Assembly (NCBI GenBank): GCA_963708725.1
Contig: CAVPTL010000008.1
Span: 310,001 to 374,000 of the forward strand
Origin: CAVPTL01 sp963708725
Lineage (GTDB): Bacteria; Actinomycetota; Thermoleophilia; Gaiellales; JAICJC01
Reading direction: 5' to 3'
DNA: 64,000 bases
Shown in pieces: positions 51,774-61,615 of the stretch (positions are counted from its first letter, which is position 1; each line of letters opens with the position of its first letter). Both the position numbers and the translations under genes were made by a program. A model generated the notes under the pieces. It was given only the letters and a program-made list of their open reading frames with translations, ran no database searches and was not told the DNA's origin.

Positions 51774-52840
51774 TTACGGTAGGGCGGGGCCTGCGAGGAT
51801 GTTCGCGAGGTCGAGGCCCTCGGCGTTGAGAGCGCCGTATCCGGTGCCAAGTCGGCGAGCTGCCACTGGCCGGGGCCCTGCCATCGAGCCCAGCTGTAGC
51901 CCTTGGCGCGCATCAGGTCGGTGAGGTCGTCCTGGTACTGCGCCCCGTTGGCGTCGTCGGCGGGGACTTCGAACTCTCCGACGATCACGGGTCGGTTGAG
52001 CACTTTGACCCAGCGATCCACGTAGGCGAGATGGAGCGCCTGATCGGCCTTGGTTCCGACGTAATCGTGAAAGTCGGGATTGCCATTGGACATCTGCTGG
52101 GACGGCTTGATCAGGCTCTCGCCATCGGCGGAGTACCCGCTGACGTACTTCCCCTTCGCATTCGTGACGCAGCCGCAGAACGGGTCGTGGAAGTCGAGCA
52201 CCAGGTGCCGGGTGTCGGTGAAGTGGTGGAGCTGTGCATGAAGCAAGCCCAGGTCAGAGCCCCCGCGCAGCATCACGACGATCGCGCGTTGGGTATCGAT
52301 CTGGCGGATCGACGCGATGATCTTGGACTCCCACCGGATCACCTCATCCGTGCCGGCAGCCGTGGCCGGAGCTCCTTGCGGCTCGTTCCAGATCTCGTAT
52401 CCCATGACGTTGGGATACGCGTCGTAGCGGTTCACCATCATGTCGACAAAGGGCTCGTACAGACCGGGAGATTTGGGATCGGCCCACCAATCGGGACCTG
52501 TTTGATCCGATGCCCACGTCGGCATTGGGCTGGTTGTCGTGACGTGGAAGTCGATCAGGACGTTGACGTCCTTGTCTTCGTAATCCGCCACCCGCTGATC
52601 CAGCTCGTCGAGCGGTCCGCCGGCCGCGGTATCGAACTGACCCTCCGTCGGCTCGATCTCCGACCAGTTCACCCGGATGCGCACAAAGTTGACGTTTCCG
52701 AGCTTGTCGACGATCGTCGGCGTGGTCGGTGCCGGGGCGTCGATCCCACGCAGAACCACCACCTGGTTCTTCTGGAGGTCGAGGAACTGTGCGTTGTGGG
52801 TGACGATGGTGGGAGCGACGTACACCAGCCGATCATACAT
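51774..52840 (-). pseudogene. Glycoside hydrolase family 5-like protein, frameshifted near 3' end
   Basis: The main frame starts at ATG 52840. It has the GH5 acid/base Glu in YEIWNEPQG, a HDPF segment, and the nucleophile Glu in VIVGEFEVP, then YSWARWQGPGQWQLADL. Immediately after, the frame turns into Ser/Arg-rich text, while the next frame reads GTGYGALNAEGLDLANILAG and stops at 51774. The span is 3n+2, so one base appears lost in the TTGG run near 51855. The repaired protein has ~355 residues. No signal peptide is seen at the current start. The substrate polysaccharide is unknown. Confidence 0.8.
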
Positions 52841-52949
52841 GGCTCATCTAGGTAGTCAAGTTTCAAGAGACACCTGCTCTCGCATGTGGCGCCTGATACT
52901 CGGTATAGTCGGGCCCAATGCCGCACGTTCAGGGTGAGTCGATCCATCG

Positions 52950-53957
52950 TTGAACAGCCGCCCTGACAGCTGCTCCCGATGCAAGCGTGAGGCGGACGAG
53001 ACGCGACCGCAGTGGCGCGCTTCGAGCGATCAGCTCGTGTGCCCGAACTGCCTCTCGCCGATGGAGTTCGAAACCACCCGCCGGGCGCCCGCCTCTCCCA
53101 TCGACCGCTACCTCGACGAGCTTCGCCGCAACCTCGACGTGAGTCCGCGCCAGCGCCGCCGAATCGTCTCGGAGGTGGGCGAGCACCTGCGCGAGTTGGC
53201 AGACGAGGAGGTTGCCAACCATGGACTGTCGCCATGGGAGAGCGAGCGTGCGGCGATCACCCGGATGGGGAACGTCGATTCGATCGTCGGCGGGTACGAG
53301 CTGTCGCAGCCGCGACGGTCGCGAACCACCGGCAAGACGTTCGTCGCGCTGACCGCGGCGGCCGTCGTTGGCTGCGGCGCGCTGGCCTACGGCGTGCATC
53401 ACCGCCGGCACGGGGAATCGGCCAGTGTGACGACCACAGGCCGGGGGTGCATGCGGGTTTCGATCGATAAGCCCGGCGCAACCGTGCTCGTGGGCGACCT
53501 ATTCGTCGGCCACTCCGAAACCGTCTGCAGATCGGGGCAACCGTCTGAATGGGACGCGTGGACGGTGCTCGGCCCAGACGGGCGGGAGACGGACGGAGGC
53601 GTCGTGCACGTTCCGACCGCCGATGCACACCGCGCGACGCACACACGGAGGGCCACGGCCCTTGCGGCTCAGCCGATCGTGATCCACCCATCAGGGTGTA
53701 CGCATCTGCCATACACCCTCAATGCAAACACGAAGTTTGTCAGGATCGAGGTCGTGAGACAGCAGGACGGTCGGTGGTACAAGCACTTCCTGGAACACGG
53801 GAGGCGCAGTGGGCGCCACGCCTATACGTGGTGTGGCAGCAAGCACCGGTATTCCGGCCCTCTCCCTCCAGGCATCTACTGGTGGTACGTGTGGGTTCGG
53901 TGGAAGGACAGATCCACGTCCCTCTCCGACGCCCAGAAGATCACCGTCAGGGGTTGA
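52950..53957 (+). CDS. Zinc-ribbon/HAAS-domain membrane protein
   Basis: This 335-residue protein is read from TTG 52950; an in-frame stop at 52935 rules out an earlier start, and an AGGGTGAG site precedes it. Residues 5-36 hold two Cys pairs (CSRCK, CPNC). Residues ~50-120 match a HAAS-type helical domain (YLDELRRNLDVSPRQRRRIVSEVGEHLREL). One transmembrane helix (~130-148) and an outside C-terminal beta-rich domain with Trp/Tyr-rich end follow. HAAS domains often pair with PadR regulators, and a PadR gene lies 312 bases downstream. Function unknown. Confidence 0.78.
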   Translation: MNSRPDSCSRCKREADETRPQWRASSDQLVCPNCLSPMEFETTRRAPASPIDRYLDELRRNLDVSPRQRRRIVSEVGEHLRELADEEVANHGLSPWESERAAITRMGNVDSIVGGYELSQPRRSRTTGKTFVALTAAAVVGCGALAYGVHHRRHGESASVTTTGRGCMRVSIDKPGATVLVGDLFVGHSETVCRSGQPSEWDAWTVLGPDGRETDGGVVHVPTADAHRATHTRRATALAAQPIVIHPSGCTHLPYTLNANTKFVRIEVVRQQDGRWYKHFLEHGRRSGRHAYTWCGSKHRYSGPLPPGIYWWYVWVRWKDRSTSLSDAQKITVRG

Positions 53958-54174
53958 GCCAGCGGGTGTGATCCACGCTGCGGATGACCCCCGGTACATG
54001 CGTCTCGGAGGACGACTGATCGCCGTTTTGGTGCACGATCCAGGCGCCGTTGATCCGGATCCGATGCAGTAACGCAACCGCCGTCTGCTTGGCCTGATCC
54101 TCCGACTCGGCCTCGAAGTGCGCGTACAGCGCCTGGCCACGATCGCCCCACCCGTACTCGACTCGATATCTCAT
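53947..54174 (-). CDS. Small protein of unknown function
   Basis: This 75-residue frame starts at ATG 54174 (MRYRVEYGWGDRGQALYAHFEAESEDQAKQ). It looks like a small alpha/beta protein with an acidic helix. It overlaps the convergent HAAS gene by 11 bases and diverges from padR. No cysteine pair or membrane segment is present. Not recognised, but composition and context support a real gene. Confidence 0.58.
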   Translation of the reverse strand: MRYRVEYGWGDRGQALYAHFEAESEDQAKQTAVALLHRIRINGAWIVHQNGDQSSSETHVPGVIRSVDHTRWLNP

Positions 54175-54268
54175 CGTCCCATACTACATGGATAACCGAG
54201 GTAATTCAGGTGTTTGTGAGAATCGTTCCAATGGTTACCTAGTGTGTTCATCTGGGTAGGATGTCCTG

Positions 54269-54607
54269 GTGGATGCAATCAGCGGCGATGCGCTGCGCGG
54301 ACACCTCGAACTCCTGGTACTGGCGGCGCTGCGCGACGAGCCCGGCCATGGGTACGAGGTTGCCCAACGCCTGCTGGCGAAAAGCGGCGGCGCCTTCGAC
54401 GTGCAGGAGGGCTCGCTCTACCCCGCGTTACACCGGATGGAGCGAGCGAAGCTGCTCACCAGCCGCTGGGCCAAGGGCGAGGGCGGCCCACGCCGCAGGG
54501 TGTATCGGCTCACCACCCGGGGTGAGCGTGAGCTTGCCGGACAGCGCGAGGAATGGGGAGCGCTCGTCCAGGCCATGAGCGCGGTCGTCGATCCCGAAAT
54601 GGTGTGA
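54269..54607 (+). CDS. PadR family transcriptional regulator
   Basis: This 112-residue winged-helix regulator starts at GTG 54269 after a GGGTAGG site. The PadR N-terminus (LELLVLAALRDEPGHGYEVAQRL), the QEGSLYPALHRME recognition region and the RRRVYRLTTRGERELA wing are all present. Its ligand is unknown. The nearby HAAS-domain gene is a likely target by analogy with PadR-HAAS pairs. The 94-base upstream region shows no convincing dyad. Confidence 0.93.
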   Translation: MDAISGDALRGHLELLVLAALRDEPGHGYEVAQRLLAKSGGAFDVQEGSLYPALHRMERAKLLTSRWAKGEGGPRRRVYRLTTRGERELAGQREEWGALVQAMSAVVDPEMV

Positions 54608-54611
54608 CCGG

Positions 54612-57356
54612 CTAGCCGAGTGCCGAGGCCTCGAGCCCGGGCAGCGAGTGGGCGAGGCCCGCGCGTGACCGAACACCGAGCTTGGAGTAGATGCGGGTCA
54701 GGTGCGACTCAACCGTCTTGGGACTGATGAACGCGCGCGCCCCGACCTCCTTGTTCGTCAATCCCTGGGCGACCAACGCCGCGATCTGCCACTCCTGCGG
54801 CGTCAGGTCATCGCCAGCCTCGTCGCGGCGGCGAAGCGTGGCACCACTGGCCTGGAGCTCGGAGCGGGTGCGCGCAGCCCACGGCTCTGCGCCAAGCGAC
54901 TCGAAGGTCTCGAGCGCTGCTCGCAGCAGCTCACGAGACCGCTCGCGGTGGCGTCGGCGGCGGAGCAACTCGCCGAAGCACAGCTCTGTGCGAGCACGGG
55001 CGAACGGATCGGACACCTGCGCGTGGAGTTCGAGAGCACGGCCGAACGCCAGCTCGAAGCTCGTGTCCGGATCCAGCAGCCCCTCGCAGCGGGCGGCCAG
55101 CGAAAGCGCCGACGAACGGGCCGACGAACGGGCGTCGGCCGCGAACGGTTCGAACACGGCCACCGCATCGCTCGTCCTTCCGAGTCGTACATATGCCTCC
55201 ACCAGGTCCGGAGTCACTCGTGGGTGTGTGGTCGCGTCGCAGTACCCGTGCTCCCGCTTGGCGGCCAGCGCCGCCTCGAGGTGGGCGATCGCCTGGTCGT
55301 ACTCGCCGGCGCCAAGCGCCAGCGCACCGAGAGCGGCCTCGGCCGCCGCAAGCTGATAGGGCAAGCCCAGTTCGCCATGGATCGCGAGCTGCCGGTCGCA
55401 GTGGTCACGGCACGCATGCGTCTGTCCCCGCGCCGCCTCGATCCACGCGAGCACGCTGAGCGCCCAGCACTCGTCGTTGAGCCGACCCGCCTCGGCCGAG
55501 ATCTGGGCAGCTTCGGTGAGGCCCGCGGTGGCCTGCGGCCAGCGACCCAGGCTTCGGTCGATCCACCCCAGCGAGATCAGCGGAAACACCATGCCGCCGG
55601 TGGCGCTCGCGCCACGGGCCCGATCCGCAAGCGGTGCGAGCACCTCGCGGGCTGAATCCATCTCCTCGTCGAACGCCAGCACCATTCCGAGGTACGCGCG
55701 CAACTGAGCGTCGAGTGCGGCCGCGTCGGCGGCATTCGCCGCAGTCGCGATCAACTCGGCGGCGATCGCCGAATCACCGAGGAAGATGCAGGCGGCCGCC
55801 CGGCCAAGGGTCGCAAACACCGCCGCCGGGCTGCCCTCATCGTCGATCAGCGCGGTGGCCCGCTCGGCGGTTTCGAGGCCTCGTAGCGGCAACCCAGCGC
55901 GGATGCACTGCTCGACCGCTTCGACCAGCGACAACGCCGCGGTCACCGGGCTCGACGCTTCCACCCGCCGGGCAGCCGACGCGAACAGATCGTACGCCCG
56001 CGCCGGCGATCCCCCACGCGCCTCGACCCGCCCCATCAGGTGCTCGATCTCGGCCAGCGACGCCGGATCGGCGATGCCTGTGGACGCAGCGGCGAGCAGC
56101 GACCGCGCGGCCACCGTATCGCCACTCGTGGACGCGATCTCGGCCGCTGCACACAGCCGCCGCACGCGATCGCGTGGATCTGGCGAAAGGTCGGCTGAAC
56201 GGCGCAGCACGCCAACGGCAGTCGCATATGCGCCGATCGCCCGCGCACGCTTGGCCGAGAGCTCGAGCGCGTCGGCGACGTCGGTGTCGGCTTCGATGGC
56301 CGCCTCGGCAAGATGCCATGCTCGGGCGTCGGCGTGTTCTGGACCGGTCATGGCCACCGCCACCGCGGCATGCGCCGCACGTCGCTCGGCAGCCGTGGCG
56401 GCAGTCGAAACGGCGGCCCGGGCGAGCGGATGGATGAACTCCACGCCGCCGTGTGCAAAGCCCAGCAGGCGAGCCTCCTCCGCCGGCTCGAACACCTCCA
56501 GTGCGAGACCCGCGGCCGCCAGCGCCCGCCCCAAAATCAGCGCATCGGCATCCGGCGAGACCGCCGCGAGTAGCACCGCTGATCGGGTGTCGGCGGGCAG
56601 CTCGGCCAATCGCTTTGCGAACGCCGCCTGCACCCGGCCGGGCGGCAGCACGGTGGGGTCGAGCGGACCGCCGTCGCCGCCTGCATGCGCGGCGAGTTCG
56701 ATCACTGCCAGTGGGTTGCCGCCGGCCAACTCCAGCACCCGTTCCACGGAGCCGCCGCGAGTCGTCGAGTGTTCTTCGAGCAATCGCCGGGCGGCCAGCC
56801 GGCCCAACGGTTGCAGCTCTGCCGTCGGGAACCCGCCCGCGTCAAACGGGGTGTTCGAGGCCGATCGCACCGTCACGAACATCCCAACCCGGTCGGCGTC
56901 CAGCCGCCGAGCGGCGAACGCCAACGCCTCGAGCGACGCGGCATCGAGCCACTGGGCATCGTCGACAGTGACCACCACGAGTTGATCCTCGGCCGCGGCC
57001 GCAAGCGCGCTCAGTACGCCGATACTCACCGTCAACCGGTCGGCCATCGCGAGCGGCCCGATCGAAAGCACCCCCTCGAGCGCCGCCCGCTGCGGATCCG
57101 GGAGCGTGGAGAGCGTGTCGGTCAGCGGTCGCAGGACATCACTGAGGCCGGCGAACGCGAGCTGCGACTCGGACTCGAAGCCACGACATGAGAGGACGCT
57201 CGCGCCGTCGGCGTGGTCGACCGCATACTCGAGCAGCGTCGACTTGCCAAGTCCGGGGTCGCCCCGCAGCACGAGCACGCCGCTGCGTCCCCCGCGAGCG
57301 TCGCCGATCAGCCGATCGATCAGCGCGCATTCCGAGTCGCGGTCATACAGCGCCAT
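54612..57356 (-). CDS. LuxR family regulator with AAA ATPase and TPR-like region (MalT/LAL type)
   Basis: This ~914-residue protein has an N-terminal ATPase domain (Walker A RGDPGLGKSTLLE near 32-44, Walker B VVVTVDDAQWLD), a long helical TPR-like region (~300-830) and a C-terminal LuxR HTH (LTPQEWQIAALVAQGLTNKEV...SPKTVESHLTRIYSKL). Such large ATP-binding regulators activate catabolic or secondary-metabolite genes. ATG 57356 is taken as start; ATG 57368 would add four residues. The neighbouring aminotransferase gene diverges from it. Confidence 0.9.
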   Translation of the reverse strand: MALYDRDSECALIDRLIGDARGGRSGVLVLRGDPGLGKSTLLEYAVDHADGASVLSCRGFESESQLAFAGLSDVLRPLTDTLSTLPDPQRAALEGVLSIGPLAMADRLTVSIGVLSALAAAAEDQLVVVTVDDAQWLDAASLEALAFAARRLDADRVGMFVTVRSASNTPFDAGGFPTAELQPLGRLAARRLLEEHSTTRGGSVERVLELAGGNPLAVIELAAHAGGDGGPLDPTVLPPGRVQAAFAKRLAELPADTRSAVLLAAVSPDADALILGRALAAAGLALEVFEPAEEARLLGFAHGGVEFIHPLARAAVSTAATAAERRAAHAAVAVAMTGPEHADARAWHLAEAAIEADTDVADALELSAKRARAIGAYATAVGVLRRSADLSPDPRDRVRRLCAAAEIASTSGDTVAARSLLAAASTGIADPASLAEIEHLMGRVEARGGSPARAYDLFASAARRVEASSPVTAALSLVEAVEQCIRAGLPLRGLETAERATALIDDEGSPAAVFATLGRAAACIFLGDSAIAAELIATAANAADAAALDAQLRAYLGMVLAFDEEMDSAREVLAPLADRARGASATGGMVFPLISLGWIDRSLGRWPQATAGLTEAAQISAEAGRLNDECWALSVLAWIEAARGQTHACRDHCDRQLAIHGELGLPYQLAAAEAALGALALGAGEYDQAIAHLEAALAAKREHGYCDATTHPRVTPDLVEAYVRLGRTSDAVAVFEPFAADARSSARSSALSLAARCEGLLDPDTSFELAFGRALELHAQVSDPFARARTELCFGELLRRRRHRERSRELLRAALETFESLGAEPWAARTRSELQASGATLRRRDEAGDDLTPQEWQIAALVAQGLTNKEVGARAFISPKTVESHLTRIYSKLGVRSRAGLAHSLPGLEASALG

Positions 57357-57406
57357 GGGCCCGATCATACGCGGGGTGCTGGCGGTGGTGGCAGAATCCA
57401 GCGCCC

Positions 57407-58552
57407 ATGCCGATGCTTCCCGACTTCCGTCTCGAAACGTACTTCTCTCGCTGGGAGTTCGCAGCGCGATACCACCTGACCGCCTCGGATGCCCAGACGA
57501 TGGCGCTGACAGAGCTGCTCGAGCTGGCCGATGACGACGGCCGAGCGCGATGGGACACCCTCCACCTGGGCTACACCGAGACCCACGGCCTGCCCGCGCT
57601 GCGCGAGGCGATCGCCTCCACCTACGACAACCTCGCCGCTGAGGACATCCTGTGTTTTGCCGGCGCCGAGGAAGGTCTCTACCTCGCGATGCAGGTACTG
57701 CTCGATACGGGCGACCACGTCGTGACGGTAACGCCCAACTATCAGGCCGCCGAGACGGTTCCCGCCGCGATCTGCGATGTCACGGGGGTCGCGCTCCAAC
57801 CCGACAACGGCTGGGCACTGGACATCGATGAGGTGGCCGCGGCGCTTCGGCCCGAAACCCGGATCGTCTCGGTCAACTTCCCGAACAACCCGACCGGCGC
57901 CGTCCCCGACCCCGGTACGTGGCGACGGCTGGCCGAGTTGTGCGACGAGCGCGGCATCCACCTGTTCAGCGACGAGGTCTACCGAGGCCTGGAGCAACCA
58001 CCGATCTCACCGGCCACGCAGGCTGCCGATCTCTCTGACCGTGCGCTCTCGCTGAACGTCATGTCCAAGGCCTACGGCCTCCCCGGTCTGCGGATCGGCT
58101 GGATTGCGTGCCGCGACCGCACCATCCTGGGCCAGCTCGAGCGCGCCAAGCACTACACCTCGATCTGCAACTCCGCCACGAGCGAGGTTCTGGCCCTGAT
58201 TGCTCTGCGCGCGCGACACCGGATTCTCGAACGTAACCGCGGAATCGTCGCCGCCAACACCACGGCCTTCAATGCGTTCTTCGCCCGCTATCCGACGCTG
58301 TTCGAGTGGCAGCCACCGCAAGGGGGCTGCGTCGCATTTCCCCGATACCTCGGCGGTGAGGGGGTCGAGACGATGTGCACCGACCTGGTGGAACAGGAAG
58401 GCGTGCTGCTTTTGCCCGCGAGCATCTACCGATCTGAGCTGACGCCGACACCGGCCGACCGGTTTCGTGTCGGAGTCGGTAGGCAGGGCTCGCAGGAAGC
58501 CCTCGACCGCTGGTCGGCTTGGCTCGATGTGCGGCAGCCTTCTGCGGACTGA
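57407..58552 (+). CDS. Class I/II PLP-dependent aminotransferase
   Basis: This 381-residue enzyme starts at ATG 57407. It has the cofactor-binding NFPNNPTGAVPD segment, DEVYRGLE with the pyridine-nitrogen Asp, and the Schiff-base Lys in NVMSKAYGLPGLRIGW. The N-terminal YFSRWEFAARYHL recalls capreomycidine-synthase-like aminotransferases, but substrate cannot be fixed. It diverges from the LuxR regulator with 50 bases between starts, so the regulator may control it. Confidence 0.92.
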   Translation: MPMLPDFRLETYFSRWEFAARYHLTASDAQTMALTELLELADDDGRARWDTLHLGYTETHGLPALREAIASTYDNLAAEDILCFAGAEEGLYLAMQVLLDTGDHVVTVTPNYQAAETVPAAICDVTGVALQPDNGWALDIDEVAAALRPETRIVSVNFPNNPTGAVPDPGTWRRLAELCDERGIHLFSDEVYRGLEQPPISPATQAADLSDRALSLNVMSKAYGLPGLRIGWIACRDRTILGQLERAKHYTSICNSATSEVLALIALRARHRILERNRGIVAANTTAFNAFFARYPTLFEWQPPQGGCVAFPRYLGGEGVETMCTDLVEQEGVLLLPASIYRSELTPTPADRFRVGVGRQGSQEALDRWSAWLDVRQPSAD

Positions 58553-58637
58553 GCATCGTGGTTCACATTGATGTTTGATGGCATTTTCGCACGTTGTCGT
58601 TGGACATTGTGCAGAGCTTGTGCTTACTTTAGAGGCT

Positions 58638-59219
58638 ATGCGCCGTTTGTTAACGGTGGTCGCCGTGCTCCTGCTCGCCGCCCCCTCCGTCGCCCAGGCA
58701 GCTGCTGACATTCCACCGTCGGCACAGCTTCCGGCTCCAGCTCCAACCATCGCCGACGCGGTCGCGGCAAGGGCGCCGCACTTCCTCGGGGTGCCATACG
58801 TGTGGGCTGGGACCACCACGAGTGGGTTCGATTGCTCAGGTTTCACGCGGTTCATGTACGCCCAGTTTGGGATCACGCTCGACCACTCGACCTACGCCCA
58901 GTGGGATGCGGGCCGCCACATCTCAAAAGAGGATCTGCAACCCGGCGATCTCGTGTTTTTCGGCATGGGTCACGTCGGGCTCTACCTCGGTCACGGCAAG
59001 TTCATCCACGCCCCACACACCGGCACGGTGGTGTCGATCGACAGCCTCGACAGCGGCTGGTATGCGCCCATGTTCAGCGGTGGGGTACGCGTCGACGGCT
59101 CGCAGCAACCAATCAAACCGTCCTCCCACGCGTCGGCTCACCACGGGCACGACCAAGCCGGGGGCAGCACGAAGGACAAGGAACTCGTTCAACACGCCCC
59201 ACGGGAACCAACCGTCTGA
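58638..59219 (+). CDS. NlpC/P60 peptidoglycan endopeptidase
   Basis: This 193-residue secreted protein starts at ATG 58638 after AGAGG, giving a clear signal peptide (MRRLLTVVAVLLLAAPSVAQA). The NlpC/P60 domain follows with Cys in FDCSGFTRFMY, His in GHVGLYLG and IHAPHTG. Unlike the larger relative at 49477 it has no coiled-coil regulator. The C-terminal His/Lys-rich tail has no assigned role. It should trim peptidoglycan stem peptides. Confidence 0.92.
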   Translation: MRRLLTVVAVLLLAAPSVAQAAADIPPSAQLPAPAPTIADAVAARAPHFLGVPYVWAGTTTSGFDCSGFTRFMYAQFGITLDHSTYAQWDAGRHISKEDLQPGDLVFFGMGHVGLYLGHGKFIHAPHTGTVVSIDSLDSGWYAPMFSGGVRVDGSQQPIKPSSHASAHHGHDQAGGSTKDKELVQHAPREPTV

Positions 59220-59222
59220 CTC

Positions 59223-59253
59223 GTGAATAACGGTGCCAGGCACCGTTATTCAC
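59223..59253. repeat. REP-like perfect palindrome, copy 3
   Basis: GTGAATAACGGTGCC, A, GGCACCGTTATTCAC form a perfect 31-base inverted repeat three bases after the NlpC/P60 stop and 16 bases before the FUSC start. It matches copy 1 at 27 of 31 positions. Its place suggests a role as terminator of the upstream gene. Confidence 0.85.
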
Positions 59254-59269
59254 CGTCTATCGTGTCGGC

Positions 59270-61531
59270 GTGGCCGCGGAGAAGAACAGTGTCCGTCTGC
59301 TGGAATGGTTCGCGGCGCGTGACCGCGGATTCTCGGCGCTTCGCCGGGCCTGCCGCACGGCAATTGTGATGCCGATCATGTTCGCGATCGGCCAAAACGT
59401 CATTGGCAGCGCCGACGTCGCCGTGTTTGCCGCGTTTGGAGCGTTCTCGATGCTCCTGCTGGTGGACTTCGGAGGGCCGATGCGCGCACGGCTCGAGGCG
59501 ATGGCGGCTCTCATCGTCACCGGAGCGGTGTTCATCACGCTGGGTACGATCGCCTCGGGCAATCCATGGATCGCCGCACTCGCCATGTTGATCGTCGGCT
59601 TCGCGGTGCTGTTCGCAGGTGTGATCAGCTCGGTGCTCGCGGGAGCGAGCTTTTCGCTTCTGCTCTCGTTCATCCTGCCGGTCTGTTTCATCGGCCCGAC
59701 CTCGTCCGTGCCCGACCGGTTGCTGGGGTGGACGATGTCGGGGATCGTCGCGTTGGTCGCCATTCGGGTGTTGTGGCCAGCCCCCGAACACGACCCGCTG
59801 CGCGGCAACCTCCGGGAAACGTGTCAGGCCTTGGCCGATCGCCTGACCACCGAGTCGGCGTTTCTGCGTGGAGGTGAAGGCGCGCCCACGGAGGTCGAGC
59901 GAAGCGAGGCCGTCAACCGTGCAAACGCCGCGGCGGAGGCGCTGCACACCCGGTTTCTGGCGACACCGTATCGCCCCACCGGTCTGAGTACCTCGGCCCG
60001 CCTGCTGCTTCGGTTGGTCGACGAGCTGGGCTGGCTGCGCGCCGTGCTCCAGGCCGACCACATGCGATCGACCGGCCAGGTGAGAACGGCCGTCTGCAAT
60101 CTCAAACTGGCCGCCGGGGAGACGCTCGCTCGCTCGGCGGCGATGCTTGCCCCCGGTGAGAGTTCGCGCGAAGGCCTCTCGGATGCGCTCGGGAGGCTGC
60201 ATGAGGCACTCGAACAACTCGAGCGCGACGTCACGGTCGACCTCCCGCAGTCACGATTCGCCGACACGGGGATCGTGACCGCCCTGGAGCCAAGCTTCCG
60301 AGCGCGCGAGGTTGGCTTTGCGACGTCGCTCATCGGTCACAATGTCAAGCGCATCAACGTGGCGGAGCACCGCGGCTGGTGGGATCGACTGCTCGGGCAC
60401 CAGCCCGACGGGGTCGTGACACCGTGGTTGGCCGCGCGACAGCGAGCGGCGACCCATCTCGAGCGCCACTCGGTGTGGCTCCACAACAGCATCAGGGGCG
60501 CGATCGCACTGAGCGTGGCCGTCTTTGTCGCCAACGAGACCGGGCTGCAACACTCGTTCTGGGTGGTGCTCGGTACGCTCTCAGTGCTGCGTTCCAACGC
60601 GCTCAACACAGGCCAGTTCGCGGTCCGTGGGATCCTCGGGACGGTCGCGGGTTTCGTGATCGGTGCGGCGATCCTCAAGCTGATCGGGACGTCGGTCGTG
60701 CTGCTCTGGGTGCTTTTGCCACTGGCGATCCTGTGCGCCGGGCTGGCACCTGCGGTGATCTCGTTCGCGGCCGGCCAGGCGGCGTTCACCATCACCCTCG
60801 TGATCCTCTTCAACATCATCCAACCAGCCGGGTGGAGCGTGGGCCTCGTGCGTCTCGAGGACGTCTCGCTCGGCTGTGCCGTGAGCCTCGTGGTTGGTCT
60901 GCTGTTCTGGCCACGGGGAGCGGCGGCGGCACTTCGAAAGACGCTGGCGATCGCATACCGCGACAGCGCCGAGTATCTCGAGCGCGCGGTCGAGTTCGGC
61001 CTGGCGCGACACAACCTGGGCGAGCCGATCCCACCGGCCCGAAGCGGCGACTGGTTGCAGGCCGCGGCGGCGTACCGCCGGCTGGACGACGCGTTACGCA
61101 CCTACCTGTCGGAGCGGGGCGCAAAGCCGGTGCCGTTCGCTGCGATCACCGGCCTCGTGTCGGGAGTCACCGCACTTCGCATCGCCGGTACCGCGCTGCT
61201 CGAGCTGTGGCGCTACGACGACGGGCAGTCGAACGAGGACTCCGCGAATGCCCAGGCCGAGGTGCGGGCGGCCGGCGAGCGGATCCGGCAGTGGTACGAC
61301 GAGCTGGGAGCTGGAATCGCGGGTGGAGCCGAGATCCCCCCGGCGCTCGAGCCGGACGCCGCCGCCAACACACGGCTCGTCGAGGCGCTTCAGCGCGACC
61401 TCGCCGCCGGCTCCGGCAATCACAACCCGACGGTGGTGAGGATGATCTGGACCGCCGACCATCTCGACGCCATGCGCCGGCTGGGTGCGTCGCTGGTCGA
61501 TCCGGCGCGAGCGACGGTCAAGGATCGGTAG
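59270..61531 (+). CDS. FUSC family transporter (aromatic acid/fusaric acid resistance type)
   Basis: This 753-residue membrane protein starts at GTG 59270. It has two hydrophobic blocks (about 18-160 and 400-550), each with about six segments, separated by a soluble region and followed by a soluble C-terminus. This is the FUSC layout. GALSVAVFVANETGLQHSFWVVLGTLSVLRSNA is the typical start of the second block (~410). Family members export aromatic acids or related compounds. The partner membrane-fusion proteins of Gram-negatives are absent, as expected for an actinobacterium. Substrate unknown. Confidence 0.9.
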   Translation: MAAEKNSVRLLEWFAARDRGFSALRRACRTAIVMPIMFAIGQNVIGSADVAVFAAFGAFSMLLLVDFGGPMRARLEAMAALIVTGAVFITLGTIASGNPWIAALAMLIVGFAVLFAGVISSVLAGASFSLLLSFILPVCFIGPTSSVPDRLLGWTMSGIVALVAIRVLWPAPEHDPLRGNLRETCQALADRLTTESAFLRGGEGAPTEVERSEAVNRANAAAEALHTRFLATPYRPTGLSTSARLLLRLVDELGWLRAVLQADHMRSTGQVRTAVCNLKLAAGETLARSAAMLAPGESSREGLSDALGRLHEALEQLERDVTVDLPQSRFADTGIVTALEPSFRAREVGFATSLIGHNVKRINVAEHRGWWDRLLGHQPDGVVTPWLAARQRAATHLERHSVWLHNSIRGAIALSVAVFVANETGLQHSFWVVLGTLSVLRSNALNTGQFAVRGILGTVAGFVIGAAILKLIGTSVVLLWVLLPLAILCAGLAPAVISFAAGQAAFTITLVILFNIIQPAGWSVGLVRLEDVSLGCAVSLVVGLLFWPRGAAAALRKTLAIAYRDSAEYLERAVEFGLARHNLGEPIPPARSGDWLQAAAAYRRLDDALRTYLSERGAKPVPFAAITGLVSGVTALRIAGTALLELWRYDDGQSNEDSANAQAEVRAAGERIRQWYDELGAGIAGGAEIPPALEPDAAANTRLVEALQRDLAAGSGNHNPTVVRMIWTADHLDAMRRLGASLVDPARATVKDR

Positions 61532-61615
61532 CGGCTGAACTCCGCATTCAGCCCGGTTCTGCATCGGAAGGGTGGTTCAGGAGCCATCGGTACGACATTT
61601 GCGCGACGCCGCCCC

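Noticed and set aside
52669..53235. A 188-residue minus-strand frame extending the GH5-like gene upstream
   Set aside because: It is in a different frame from the GH5 start and is an Arg-rich shadow of the HAAS gene; an in-frame stop precedes ATG 52840.
54175..54268. PadR operator in the region before padR
   Set aside because: AGGTAA and TTACCT are six-base arms about 30 bases apart, too far to count as an operator.
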